Origin: Rotaria sp. Silwood1
Lineage: Eukaryota > Rotifera > Eurotatoria > Philodinida > Philodinidae
Length of the DNA stretch: 64,000 nucleotides
NCBI GenBank assembly: GCA_905250075.1
Contig: CAJNOP010000323.1
Location: 124,001 to 188,000 of the forward strand
Direction of reading: 5' to 3'
A model generated the notes under the pieces. The model made no database searches, was not told where the DNA came from, and worked only from the letters and a program-made list of their open reading frames with translations. This document shows, piece after piece, positions 10,472 through 21,849 of this stretch. The position numbers were made by a program, and so were the translations under genes. Numbering within the stretch: position 1 is the stretch's first letter; each line of letters opens with the position of its first letter.

Positions 10472-13400
10472 TCATGAATTGAATTCGACAATATTGTAAT
10501 CTTTTGTTGTTGTACCATGGTCGTTTGTTGTTGTACTATGGTCGTTTGTTGTTGTAGTATGGTCGTTTGTTGTTGTACTATGGTCGTGTATTGTTGTATC
10601 ATGGTCATCTGTTGTTGTATCATGATCGTCTATTATTGTAACATGATCAACACTTTCAGTCTTCGTCAATACGATTTCATTCGTCTTTTTTAAGTGTCTC
10701 ATTATAAAATTCAATAGAGGATTCATCGTTAGCTTCCAAAGAAGAATAAGGAGACGAAAAATTTCCAGACAGACAACTGTAAAAAGAAGATTATGAAAAA
10801 TGATTTCACGTAGTTTAGCAATAGGTAATTGACGATTTTTGATATAGTAGGATGTTTCACTTATTACAATAGTTAATGTAGTAGACGTAAGATTCGCTGA
10901 TGTACCATATTCGTCAGATGAGATAAACACATGATCTTCGCTCATCGCAAATGTTGGATACCAAATTCCCGAAAATGAGGATTCATGTCCTCGAAGTGGT
11001 TCTGTCTCATTGATTGCCTATTTGTTTTACGAAGAAAAAAAAAATAAAAAATGTTCATTCCTATGGAAAAAAAACTTACCTTGGTCAATTTTAGATTAAT
11101 AGTCGCCGTTTGAGCCAGTGTTCGATTTGAATCATCATAGAATGTTTGACTAAAATCGAGTTTTTTTAATCGATACGATTCATTTTCCTGTTCATCAGCT
11201 GAAAGACTAATACGTACAGCTCCAATAAGCGCAATATCATTTAGAATCCATTTGATTATTGCTTTTTGATAGGCTAATTCAATAGCAGCTGTTAGAATTC
11301 CAATCGAATCTGTGCAAGTAGAAATCACTTTAGATGTTGTTGATCCAAGAATTTGCTGAACGGACAAACTTTTACATGAAGCAATAGTATTCAATAGATC
11401 CAAACGAAGAATAAAATGTTGTTTATTGAGAAGATCAAACATAGGTTGTTCTTCTTTCGATACTGTAATCGAAAGTGATTGTAAACCACTTTCATATTTT
11501 ACATTACGAATTATTTCATCACAAGCAAATGTCGATGGAGCACTATTATTAGATGGATATTGTAGATAAAAAGCTGCAGAAAACGTATAAGAAAACAAAA
11601 GAAGAACCATAATAGCAAGTGAAACCATTCCACCTACCCACATTTCGCCTTCGTCCTAGTGAAAGAAAGAAAATGAAATAATTAAAAACAAGATTAAATA
11701 TTTTGCAGAATACTAACGATAAGATCAATTTTTCGAAAGATTTTCTTCACATGTTGACGCACTTGATAACCTCTAGGATGTCGAACATATCGTTTGAGTA
11801 TACCCATACCGAGCAATATGATAAAAACGATACCAATGACGAATAATACCCAAAAAAGAGGTGAAATGAAAATACAATGTTCATGTGAACTGGTTGAAAA
11901 CATATTTTGAAGAAGAATTTCATCGAATGCAGTCACTTCAGGTGAACGTGGATAAACCTGTGATTGTAATTGTGGAAGAAGAAAACTTGTATTTATATCA
12001 GCTACAGCTCCCATTGGACAAAAACTATCTGACGAACAAATCATACATGAACTAGCTGGAAGTTTACCTGAATTTTGTGAACCACTTGGACATAAAGAAC
12101 ATGGAAAAATACTACTATCCATTTTGTATGTACCGGCCATGCATATCATTGATTGACTGACAGTAAGTATTGAATCAGTAATAGATAAACTTGTCGATGC
12201 AAAATATCCAGGTGGTGCAGATAAAATAAGAAGAATTTCACTAGCAATACCAAGTATAGCAAGTGAAGTTGGTGTTGAAATCATTCGAATGAAATGAACA
12301 TTGATTGTTTTTGGTAAAGTTTGTTGAAGATTAGGAAATATAGCAGAAGGTAATGATGGCAAACTTCTATTATTCAATGATCTATATAAGTAAATTTTCG
12401 AGCTATCATCGCGTGGATAATTCGAACTTAGAATTGCTGCATCAGAATTCGATAACCATGTAACACTCTTACCGAATCCTTTCGAATCTTCATTATCAAC
12501 AAAACTATCAAGTGTTATATTGCTACCATTCAAACTAACGTTTAATAAAAATACGATGTTAAGAAATGGCATACCAACCAGGATTCGACTAGGATCGTCA
12601 AGATTGATATTTACCGACATAACATACTTGTTTGACCATGTCTTAAAATTTGAATAAGTCAAATGAGATTGCCATGAATTAAGTGCAGCTGTATATGACC
12701 ATGTTGCTAAGACGGTCAGATCAGAGTTTGATATAACATAGACTGTAGGTGTTGCACGTACTCGAAACAAAGGACCATTAATAACAAAACCAGCAACAAT
12801 TGTATATGAAATATCTGTGTCAGCTGCCATGGGCATGAATATTGTATTAGCAGGCCATACAAGACTACTATTCTTTATTCGTATCATATTATCAGAGAAT
12901 GGACGATAAATAAAGACAAAATCCTGTGCTAAACCAATCGCATATTGACCATAAGGTTCAACACCAAATACAAAAAATTCTTGATGACCATAAGATGAAA
13001 TAAATTGAAGCGATTGATATTCAAAATTATTGCAATTGAATAATGTCTGGTTATTTTCATAGATTTGTGCATTTTGTGGATCTTTATTGATTAATATACC
13101 AATAAACGTACTACTATAACCTAATAAATTAGTAACCGATGGATTGTTTGGTAGAATTTCTCCAGCATAAAAGAAATATAACTGATTTGACATTTGTTTT
13201 TCACCAATACCTATTGAATATACATAATGAGTCGAATCATTGTACGTAACAGAACACTGAAGTGGTTGTGATGTATAATTGTAAGGAGCGAATCGAATAA
13301 CAAATACTTGGGTATCATCTAATGCTTCAATCAGCATTATATCATTACCGGTTATTTTAAGACCGTAAGCATCATAGTCTGAGGTAAGAGCCGAAAATTG

Positions 13401-13472
13401 GCCAAAACCTACATCGATTCCCAATGTGATAATAAGCAATAGTAAACGCATCTGAAAAGAAAAATATTTCAT
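10472..13472 (-). CDS. Large Cys-rich multi-pass membrane protein (GCC2/GCC3-like), 958 aa
   Basis: Three exons join in frame: 13472-11718, 11655-11080 and 11017-10472, with two 62-nt GT-AG introns. The N-terminus is a signal peptide (MRLLLLIITLGIDVGFG; the ATG at 13451 directly follows a CAG and could be the real start, otherwise 13472). Residues 25-430 form an N-glycosylated ectodomain with repeated blade-like segments. About 440-500 is a Cys-rich stretch of the form CxxGTY...CxxCPxG...CxxC, as in ephrin-receptor-like GCC2/GCC3 domains. A TM segment at about 535-558, a second at 590-612 directly after the first splice junction, and a third at 853-873 follow. The C-terminal tail holds seven 7-residue repeats of the type DHxTTTN. 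I recognise it as a bdelloid-expanded family of unknown role, probably a surface receptor. The frame is intact. Confidence 0.8.
10500..10635. repeat. 21-bp coding minisatellite
   Basis: A 21-bp unit (TGTTGTTGTACTATGGTCGTT on the plus strand, with variants) is repeated about six to seven times and encodes the DH-rich TTT heptads at the C-terminus of the membrane protein. The copies nearest the stop codon are most alike, suggesting recent expansion. Confidence 0.85.
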
Positions 13473-14668
13473 TTAATTTTATAATACTTTTTGATTTTTT
13501 TGTAAGTAGTTTATTAAATTCAATCGAACTAAAATATCTTTCAATGAATTGACTGTAAATTAGTAGAAATACTGATGTAATGAAATTGATTTAAGAAGTG
13601 TTCATTATAGATGAATACTTGCTACAGCTATGATAAAGAAATCAGAAAAAGAAATATATTCACTTTATCGTAAGTCTTCACCTCACATATTGTATCTATC
13701 GTACAGTGTACACGTTTATATATTGAAGAGAGAGAGAGAGAACAGCGTTCAACCATAGCATATATATGAGAAATCAGAGGTCACGGCAAGAGAGAACAAT
13801 GACAAGTTCGCCTAGACAGACGAGACACTGTTTTAATGTTGTTCAATTCGTTTAAGTCAAATGAAAGAAAAAAAACGTATTGGAAGCTGTTGCTGACACC
13901 AATGTATTTCAATGGAATCACATTGATTTTAACTCATTGAAATGCATTTAGAGAGAATATATTTTACCTTTAAAATTTGTCTGTTTTGACACGTCGTACA
14001 ACACTATCTGCAAATATTGAATGAACACTGGCTCAAATTCGTTAATGATATGCATTTACATAGAAACATTCATTTTATTGAGGCTAAATGAATTTATTTT
14101 TGTTTGAACGTATTGCATGGCAATTTTTCTATTGAAACACATTGAAACAAGCGATACGAGACAAAAAATGACTTGAATTTGTTTCATTTTCAAGTTGTAA
14201 GCTTTTTTTCTAGATTTAGAGGAAGTCGGGATGATTAGAGAAAAATTGGTGAATTTCAGTAAAGTGATTATAACCTTTTTATTTTTCATTTTTTCCAAAA
14301 GTTTTCTTTACCAAATCATCTAAAGATATGTTTTGTCTATCGATTGGTGAAATCTGTTTTTCAAAATCTTCTTCGCTGTTTCTATTGGGATGAATGTATA
14401 ATCTCATCTAATTCTCTAATTATTATTAAAGCATAATTTTTAAGCGCTTAGTATAGCTTTTTTTAGTGAGTTTTTTTTACCAACAGATAGCTCAAAGTCT
14501 TTTCTATTGCTCTAGAGGATGTGAGTATTCTGAGAGTGAAAGAAAGATTCACACTCAAACCCCCAAAACTTTTTCTTTCATATACTTTGACTTTATTTCA
14601 TTTATTTTTAGAAACTCATATGCAATCTTTAGAACTTTCAGACATTATTCGTTCAGATGTTCTTAGTA
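13473..14668. other. Upstream intergenic region of the Cys-rich protein gene
   Basis: Probably contains the promoter of the minus-strand gene. A short GA microsatellite lies at about 13727-13741. No exon is supportable; the 80-aa minus frame at 14056-14298 is AT-rich and without features. Confidence 0.4.
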
Positions 14669-14803
14669 GAGAACTGCGTGACTAGTTCGTTGGGACCAAA
14701 GAAAAATAGGATTGTTGGGTAATAGCTTTCATGTTCACCATGAAAGCTATTATCCAACAATCTTTTTTTTCTTTGGTCATAACGGATTGGTCACGCAGAT
14801 CTC
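14669..14803. mobile_element. Foldback MITE, family A copy 2 (135 bp)
   Basis: Almost the entire element is two arms: GAGAACTGCGTGAC at the left and GTCACGCAGATCTC at the right, each continuing through ACCAAAGAAAAA and ATTGTTGG to AATAGCTTTCATG. TA flanks both ends (14667-14668, 14804-14805). The same termini as the 415-bp copy at 8332 show one family with a deletion derivative. The right end abuts an F-box gene fragment, so the insertion probably hit that sequence. Confidence 0.85.
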
Positions 14804-14805
14804 TA

Positions 14806-14990
14806 GTCTTGAATCATGAAGATTAATTTTGAAGAAAAGAAATGGAGAATCAAGAATGTGTTGAAAACGATGATTAAGATTTGAAAATGCTTTATGTATT
14901 TTATAAGCAGCAAGATAATCACATCTTTTGATAGAATAATTCATGAGACAAATTTTCAATATAAGTTATTGATCGACCTAATTCATCTAT
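14806..14990 (-). pseudogene. F-box domain fragment, cut by a MITE
   Basis: Reading on the minus strand, ENLSHELFYQKM is followed (after a frameshift and TGA) by DYLAAYKIHKAFSNLNHRF and then FFKINLHDSRLEI. This matches the start of bdelloid F-box-like proteins (LPxELFYxIFDYL...AFSNLNxRF) and stops exactly where MITE copy 2 begins. Beyond the MITE no continuation is recognisable. No LRR part is near by. A dead fragment. Confidence 0.5.
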
Positions 14991-15309
14991 TTATATGGAA
15001 ATACAAAATAAAAAACTTAATATCATTTATTCGAAAAAATTATTTCATAATTTCTTTGTTTACTCTGTTGATGATTGATTAAATATTAATTTTCGTTTTG
15101 ATTTGATTCATATGTTTTTGTTTTTAAAGTTTTCAATCGAATGAATAGTTTCTTTTCTATACAAAAATAAACTGACGCTGTCTAACATCAAACAATACAC
15201 TTGTTAACTTTTGAGGAACTTTCAGTCATATTTTATGAATTACAACCAATCATCTGAAAAAAATTTGTTTGTCTCGAAAAGTAGCATTAAATGTGCATTT
15301 TAAAATGTT

Positions 15310-16215
15310 GAAAAACAGCTCGAATCAGCTTCATCAAGCAAAGAAAATTTAAAACTTTATGTCGAAGTCTCTAGCAAGAGTTCTCCGTTTTGGAACATCT
15401 TGTAAAGATAATTTTTTTCTATTAGAAAGAACAATATCTCAATTGAAAATTTTGTACCAAGCACATACTTCTAGAACGAAACTGAGAAAGAGAACAAGTC
15501 AAAAAGAAACAAATATCTCTAAAACAGTTCTTGCAACTTGACCAACGAGAATTGTATTAATGTCAGAAGAGAATGAAAAAATACTTTCAATGATGGTTTC
15601 TGTAGCCTAATAAAGTAGATTCTTTAATTCGTAGCACTAGAAATTATTGACTGAATTGTTTTCTGCTGCTAACTTTCCATAATCTGATATATTCGGAACG
15701 AATAATGTAAAACAAAATGACTTCATACACAATTTCTGTAGATGTTGTCTGATATTCTTTTAGAATAATATCCTTTGAAAAAATGGCCGTCTCTATCTTA
15801 TCGATTAATGAGTCACGAATAAACTTAAAATATTTTAACAATGCTGATATTGATAGAGTTTTTAATGTGCTACATTTCTATACTGCTTGTTGCGAAAACT
15901 CTGTCCATATAGCTTAAAATATTAAGACGCACAAATTTTTGAAGCTTCAGAAAAAGTTACAAGAACTTTGTTTTTAGAGATGTTTGCTTTTTGCCTGATT
16001 GTCCTTCTCCGATTCGCTTTAGAAAAATATGCTTGGTACAAAATTTTTAGTTCAGATGTTGCTCTTTCTCATAAAAAAGTCGCTCTTGCAAAATGTTCCA
16101 ATATGGACAACTATGGCTGAAAATTTCGATATTTACTTTTGCATCTTAAGTTTAAAAAAAATTACACATTACTATTATTTTGTTAATCGTTATAAAGTAT
16201 TATACTCGTAGCAAT
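15310..16215. repeat. Large foldback element, arms about 230 bp
   Basis: The sequence around 15345-15545 is repeated in reverse complement at about 15945-16150. Shared landmarks are GGAACATCTTGTAAAG, AAAATTTTGTACCAAGCA, AGAACAAGTCAAAAAG-like and AAATATCTCTAAAA. Divergence is roughly one base in five by eye. The loop of about 350 nt has no recognisable gene. It is likely an old foldback transposon or an inverted duplication. Confidence 0.65.
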
Positions 16216-17883
16216 TCAACTGTTCGTCATAAGATTTATACTAAAGAACTGTAGAAAAGACTAATATTTTTGTCAAAAGTTATTCATCGTACACTTTTAT
16301 ATATTCATGTGTTTTCTTATCGGTTATTCATTAATCCGACTACGAATATTCTAATAGCATATCCACTCTGAGTAAGATAGGCTGAGATAATAAATATCAA
16401 TGAATTTTGATAACTCACTAACGAAGGAAATTTCTCTTTAAATCACTTCAAAATAAATTGAATGGCTTGCATATGAAAACAATCTCCGCAATGAACTAGA
16501 GATTATTTCTTCTTAAATGTTTGATGTTTCTGCCATGTTTTCGGACTTGTTTAGAATTCTTGAACTCTATTGACTCATTTAATGAGTACAAATTGTGATG
16601 AAAACTTCATTCTATTAGTGACAATATTCAATTTAGAGTTTTCATAAAATATTTAACCATTATTGAATCTAAAAAAAACGAGAAGATTATCTTATTTCTA
16701 AAGAACGATTTAGTTAGACAATATAATGAATGAGAATAGTAATTCTGTCAATATCCTTCAAAATGATATTTAATAAGTTCAACAGTTCAACCATGTCTAT
16801 ATATCAATACAAATAAACTCTCTTTGAACATAATAGAGAAAAGAAAAAGAAAATACGTATTGTTCAAGGTCAACATTATTAGGAAAAGGTCATAAAATCG
16901 ATAAGAGAAATGAACAATAACGTTCATCAATTGTCACACAAACGGATGAATAACAAAGATAATTGTATCTAAAAGTAATTCGAAGTTACTGTTTTTTTCG
17001 TAGCAAATAACGTTTTGTCGATTTGTGTTGTAAAGATATGTGTGTCAGTCTTGTCTTGATGATGTGGATGTGATTGTTTTCATGATTCACAGTCACAACT
17101 AAGCTAATCAATGAGAAGAATAACTCGGCAATGAATACGAAGCCATTTTGGTTATTGTTTTGAAATCAGGTTAAGAAATAAAAAATGCCTAGATAAATAA
17201 TTATCTTAGAGTATAGATGTAAATAAGTGAGAGTAGATGGAACATCCTAATTTCTAGATCAATATCTATTCGATTAAAATTTCATCAAAATTTTTCTCGA
17301 TCATGATATTGATCACAAACACGATTAAATATATAGATGGAAGATTATTGAGATCGTGTTCGAGCATGATGAAAAAAACTAGTCTCATTCAATTAATTTG
17401 ACTCGTTCTGGTTCAGCTTCATAATTGGTACTATCGATAAACAATCTTTAATTGTTGCATTCAATTTTCATCTGCTTTCAAAGGAGAGAAATGCGGGCAA
17501 TTCATCAATGATGCAACTACTGTTAATAAGATGAAAAACGTCTCTAAAGAGATATTTTACTTAAACACATGAAGCCTCAATAACTCGAAGAGGTAGAATT
17601 AACTAAAGAATAGTGCTTACTTTCATACCATAAACATATTTTATCTCGAGTAGATATCTTGGAAATGATTTGCATTATGTCTTAGTACTCTATACAATAC
17701 GTGTGGCTCGTCTTACTAAGATTAAATATCAAGACAATATGGAAATAATATCTTGAATTCATGATTCATGGTTATCTATACGATAAAATTAAGATGCTAA
17801 TCTTCTGAGGCACTGCATATCCATCGAAAAAAGTTCCTTCTGTCTAAAAAAAAGTCAAAATAGAATTCTAAACTACCTTTACT
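16216..17883. other. AT-rich intergenic
   Basis: No gene, RNA or array was recognised in this 1.7-kb stretch. Confidence 0.5.
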
Positions 17884-17928
17884 ATTGTGGGTGTGGGTGA
17901 ACTTGTACACCCACGTCCATACATCCAG
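17884..17928. repeat. Telomere-like TGTGGG/CCCACA inverted block 4
   Basis: A short G arm (TTGTGGGTGTGGGTG), a spacer of about 10 nt (AACTTGTA) and a C arm (CACCCACGTCCATAC). Confidence 0.7.
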
Positions 17929-18527
17929 TCAGAATCAGAAAACGACATGCTTTTCCGTCACTTTTTTCTCGTTAAGTTTTTTTCATTGTATCACTCTGGA
18001 TTTCGGATGATAAAACTTCTTTACATATCTATTCAAAATGAATTTGATCATTGAATAAAAGACTCAACTAATGATAATAACCTTTGAGAGTATTTATTTC
18101 AACATTGTAATTTTTTTTGATGATTTATGTGAAATATTCTTGAGAAAACAAAGGAGATAATTGACTTTGATTGTTTTTAAATAGAGTTTTGATTACTAAT
18201 CGCATTTCATTTGAATATTTTAATTATGCGTGTTGATTCTTGAAGTAATATCTAAAGCCGAAGCAATGTAATGTTTTTACATTTAAATTTATTATAAGAA
18301 ATCGATAAACTTCATTGAATTGTGGTTCAGTTTGGAATTCATTTTCTTTCATTGAAGCTTGCTATTATCAAAGAAGATTAAAATTTGATTTTATTCTATT
18401 TTGTTTACATTTTTTTTTTCTAAACTTCTAGTAAAACTCGTTTGCAAATCATTCAGTTATCATGAAAGTCTGTTTTTAACTAAACTTTCCATATCATTGG
18501 AACATTTATCATCGAAAATATTCAATA
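17929..18527. other. AT-rich intergenic
   Basis: Nothing recognised. Confidence 0.45.
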
Positions 18528-18529
18528 GG

Positions 18530-18605
18530 GTGTGATTGTGAGTGTGAATGTGGGTGTGGGTCTAGAACTTGTATGAATGCACATCCATATCCACACCCGC
18601 ACCCA
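18530..18605. repeat. Telomere-like TGTGGG/CCCACA inverted block 5
   Basis: A G arm with degenerate units at 18530-18561 (GGGTGTGATTGTGAGTG onward to GTGGGTGTGGG), a spacer of about 20 nt containing GAATGC, and a C arm at 18582-18605. It lies some 300 bp past the 3' end of the 7TM pseudogene. Confidence 0.75.
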
Positions 18606-18916
18606 TTTCAGTGTACGGTAGTACAGCAAAACTAATAAAAGTAATTATCTTATATTTCCACTGAGAAGGCTTCAAAAATCAAACTTTCTTTGGGTATTTT
18701 TAATAGCTTACTTAAGTCTATCATTTGAGCATATATTCGATCAAAAAACGACTTGACAGTTAGAGATGTTCCCTCGTGAGTTCTACCATCGATGTATGAC
18801 TTATAAAAGTTTCATAACTAGATGTAGACAAGAAAAGAATTGTTTATTTTCTTGAAACTAAATTGAAACTGAACGCAGACAAAAGTCAATATAACAAAAG
18901 CATAATGTTTGTAAGT

Positions 18917-21644
18917 TTATTTTTGAAGTAGAACATGAAGGCAATTATTCATTTTTCTTTGTGATATTTGTTTCTGACGGAATCGGTGTTGAACGGCTTT
19001 TTTAATGTGAATAGTAGCTTTATTGAACTCTTTTCGATAGGATTCTAATAGTAGAATAAAAACAATGAATGAATAAAAGTAATGATGGATATATATGAAA
19101 GAAAGTAACCAGTGAGATATAACCAAGGACTTCGGACTGATTTCATACACTCGGAAACAAGTGAAATGATTAGATGTGGCATGGCATTGATGTCTAAAAC
19201 GAAAGAACTCCATAATCGATGTTTATGTTGATGAAATTGTTTCCACGGATGTTGTCTATATGCCTATTGTTGAGGAATTTTTGATTTCTATCGAGCTATG
19301 AAGATAATAACGAATACAGTAGAAATGAAAGAAATTGATAAATGAGACGTAAATTCGAAGAGATGATGAATAACGAACTACACACCATGTTCGTTGTTCT
19401 TCTATGTCTTGAAGTAAATGACGATGAAATGGATTATGAATAGAACTAATCAAGATGAACAGATATATTTCGAAGATCACTCGTTTAGCAGCTTGCTTAC
19501 TTCTTACTTTATTGAATTTAGTTCCAAGTCGAACGGTCAATACTTGTTCAACATTTACACATGCATTTAACCATTGTTCAATTGCCGAAAATGCTTTCAA
19601 AAACATGTCTGTGCAAATATAGGTCGATAAAGAAAAAAATAATTGGTAATGATGGATATTTGAGAAAGAACAAGGAAAAAAATTTGAGAGCAAATATTAT
19701 CATTGTCATAAAAGATATTATTGATGATGCAAGTAGATAAAGACCAGAATCAATTGCAAGTGATCGCTTCTATTGAAACGTAATCATTGACAAAAGACCA
19801 TTGATAATGCCAATAGCAAACTTCACTACTGTTAAAACTGTACTGATTTTTACTACTTTCGATTGCCATGAAAAAGGAACATTAGGCCAAATATTATAAC
19901 CAAGAATATCATTAAGTGATAAGCCAAATCCTGTTGTAGTAAATTGACATCGACTACCATAATAACATTCTTTGCAAAAACATGACGATAATGTTGAACA
20001 AGTGCTATTGTCTAAACAACATTGACCATTATTTTCACAATAATTATATCCAAAACACTTATAAAGAAGACGACGATAGTCAAAGTTGAAACAATTTGCA
20101 TTTCGATAAATGTCACATTAGATACATGAAAAATCATTATCATATGATTCCTAATGTAGAATTGTGTCGAAGTAGAGCAAGATAATAATGTTGATGAAAT
20201 TCTACAAATATTATATGAAATGTTTCTTCAACATAAACAAAAGTAGAATTTTCGTAAAACTTTAATTTTGAAATCATGGTTATCTGTGTTGAATCAGGAG
20301 GTTGTTCTGAAGAATATGACTTAGGTCTTGATAAGATATAGAGAAAATAAATGAATATCGTTTGTGGAATGAATATAGTTTTAGAAAAAAAGAAAATCAA
20401 TTTTTGTCTCGAGCTTTTCACATCTTGAACCCGTGTAACCTTGAGACAAAGACAAAAATATTCCGTTTGACAATATGTTTCATCATTAGCAATACATCGA
20501 TCACTATCAGAACATCGATTTGAGATGCATCCTATCCTTTTTAAATACCAACGCGGTCCAAATTTACCCAGAGGACAAACACATATCGATCGATTGTTCA
20601 CAACTACAATATAGATCGAATCTGGTGAAGGGTGTTTATCGAAATTTGAAAAATATCTACATTATCCATGTAAACATTTCAAAAGACATGTTTTCGATTT
20701 GATGACAACATTTCACAATGGAACATCGACTTGTAGTGAAAGACGATGTACTAGTAAGAATGAATATTGAATAGGATAGAACATAGTACCATAATACTTC
20801 ATTTTTTCTTTAATATAGATATCAATACGTACGTAATAGGTTTGATTGACATATTTTGGTCGTATTGAATAAAGAAGATAGAAATTGAATTTTTTTCGAC
20901 AATCACATACGGATACATAATCATATTGTTCCGAAGAATGAATATTTGTATTTTCGGCAACAAGCATAATAACAAAAGTGAATAACGTTCGCCATTCAAC
21001 TGTTCGAAACTGTAATGTAAGACTAACTTGTTGATTTTGAAACAATAGTTTTCTGTGAAATTATTTACATAGATAGGAATTCCACGTTGACAAATTCTAT
21101 TTAGCCCATGATCTATCGATTTCAAATTATCTTTGATAATGGATTGATTAGAAGGAATAATGTATGCAGTTGTGGTTGTGCTGGAATCGTCCTCACTAGT
21201 AACTGTCTCAATAGGAGGATAGTGGAGATGATTTTCCACTGTAAAATGAACAGAATTATCTCTATCTAGACTCAAAAACAGACAATACAGATAGAAGTTT
21301 CGATCATAATTGTATAATAGTTGAGAAATAGCGCTAGCCTTTCCCCCATTTGATGGATTTGAGATCGCTGTACACCATAAACTTTGGTCATCATTTGATG
21401 AACAGTGTTTTTTGTGTTTATCACAAATATCACACATAGAAATGCACTATATTTCATTAAAGCAACAATAACTTTTACTCATCTTTGATCCCAAAGTTGG
21501 TCCACAACGATCACGTTCGTCATAACCGCCTACACAATCAATATGACCATCATTGATTCGCGAGAGTGGTAAACAGGTCAAATTATGACTAACGAGGGAG
21601 GTACCCGAAGTGATTGACAGCTTTTGAGCTGATATTTTGCCCAT
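18917..21644 (-). pseudogene. LDL-A/EGF-domain 7TM receptor, heavily decayed
   Basis: Reading 5' to 3' on the minus strand, the remnants stay in the expected order. They are an LDL-A half-repeat (LPLSRINDGHIDCVGGYDE, about 21450-21590), a spacer domain with CQRGIPIYVNNFTENYC, and then a block (FQNQQVSLTLQFRT, about 21020) from which the end of an EGF domain has been lost. VSVCDCRKKFN and VHRLSLQVDVPL follow, then EGF remnants (SICVCPLGKFGPR at about 20580, CCLDNSTC and CFCKECYYGSRCQF at about 19990), and finally the membrane bundle from about 19860 (FGLSLNDILGYNIWPNVPFS) to 18920, ending in an Arg/Lys-rich tail. Frameshifts, a TAG at about 19775 and EGF cysteines replaced by Trp or Tyr show long neglect. 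The family, as I know it from bdelloids, is an extracellular-domain 7TM receptor. The 5' end stops 5 bp from telomere-like block 6. Confidence 0.7.
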
Positions 21645-21648
21645 AAGT

Positions 21649-21849
21649 AGGGAGGGTGTGGATGTGGATGGGTGAGTTTAGGTGAAGGCTCTTCGTGCAT
21701 TCACACCCACACATCCAGCCACACGTGCACACACTCACATCCCCCCCCCCCCCCCCATCCTCTACACCGTCGCACGCACACCCTCACACCCACACCACAC
21801 CCCACACCTCACCCCATACCCACACCCACACACCCCACTCCACACCCTA
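21649..21849. repeat. Telomere-like inverted block 6 with poly-C run
   Basis: The G arm (about 21649-21683) is short; the C arm is long (about 21701-21849) and made of CCCACAC-type units with a 16-nt C run at 21741-21756. The spacer includes CTCTTCGTGCATTC. The block lies directly against the 5' side of the 7TM pseudogene. Overlapping His/Pro/Thr-rich frames are repeat artefacts. Confidence 0.85.
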
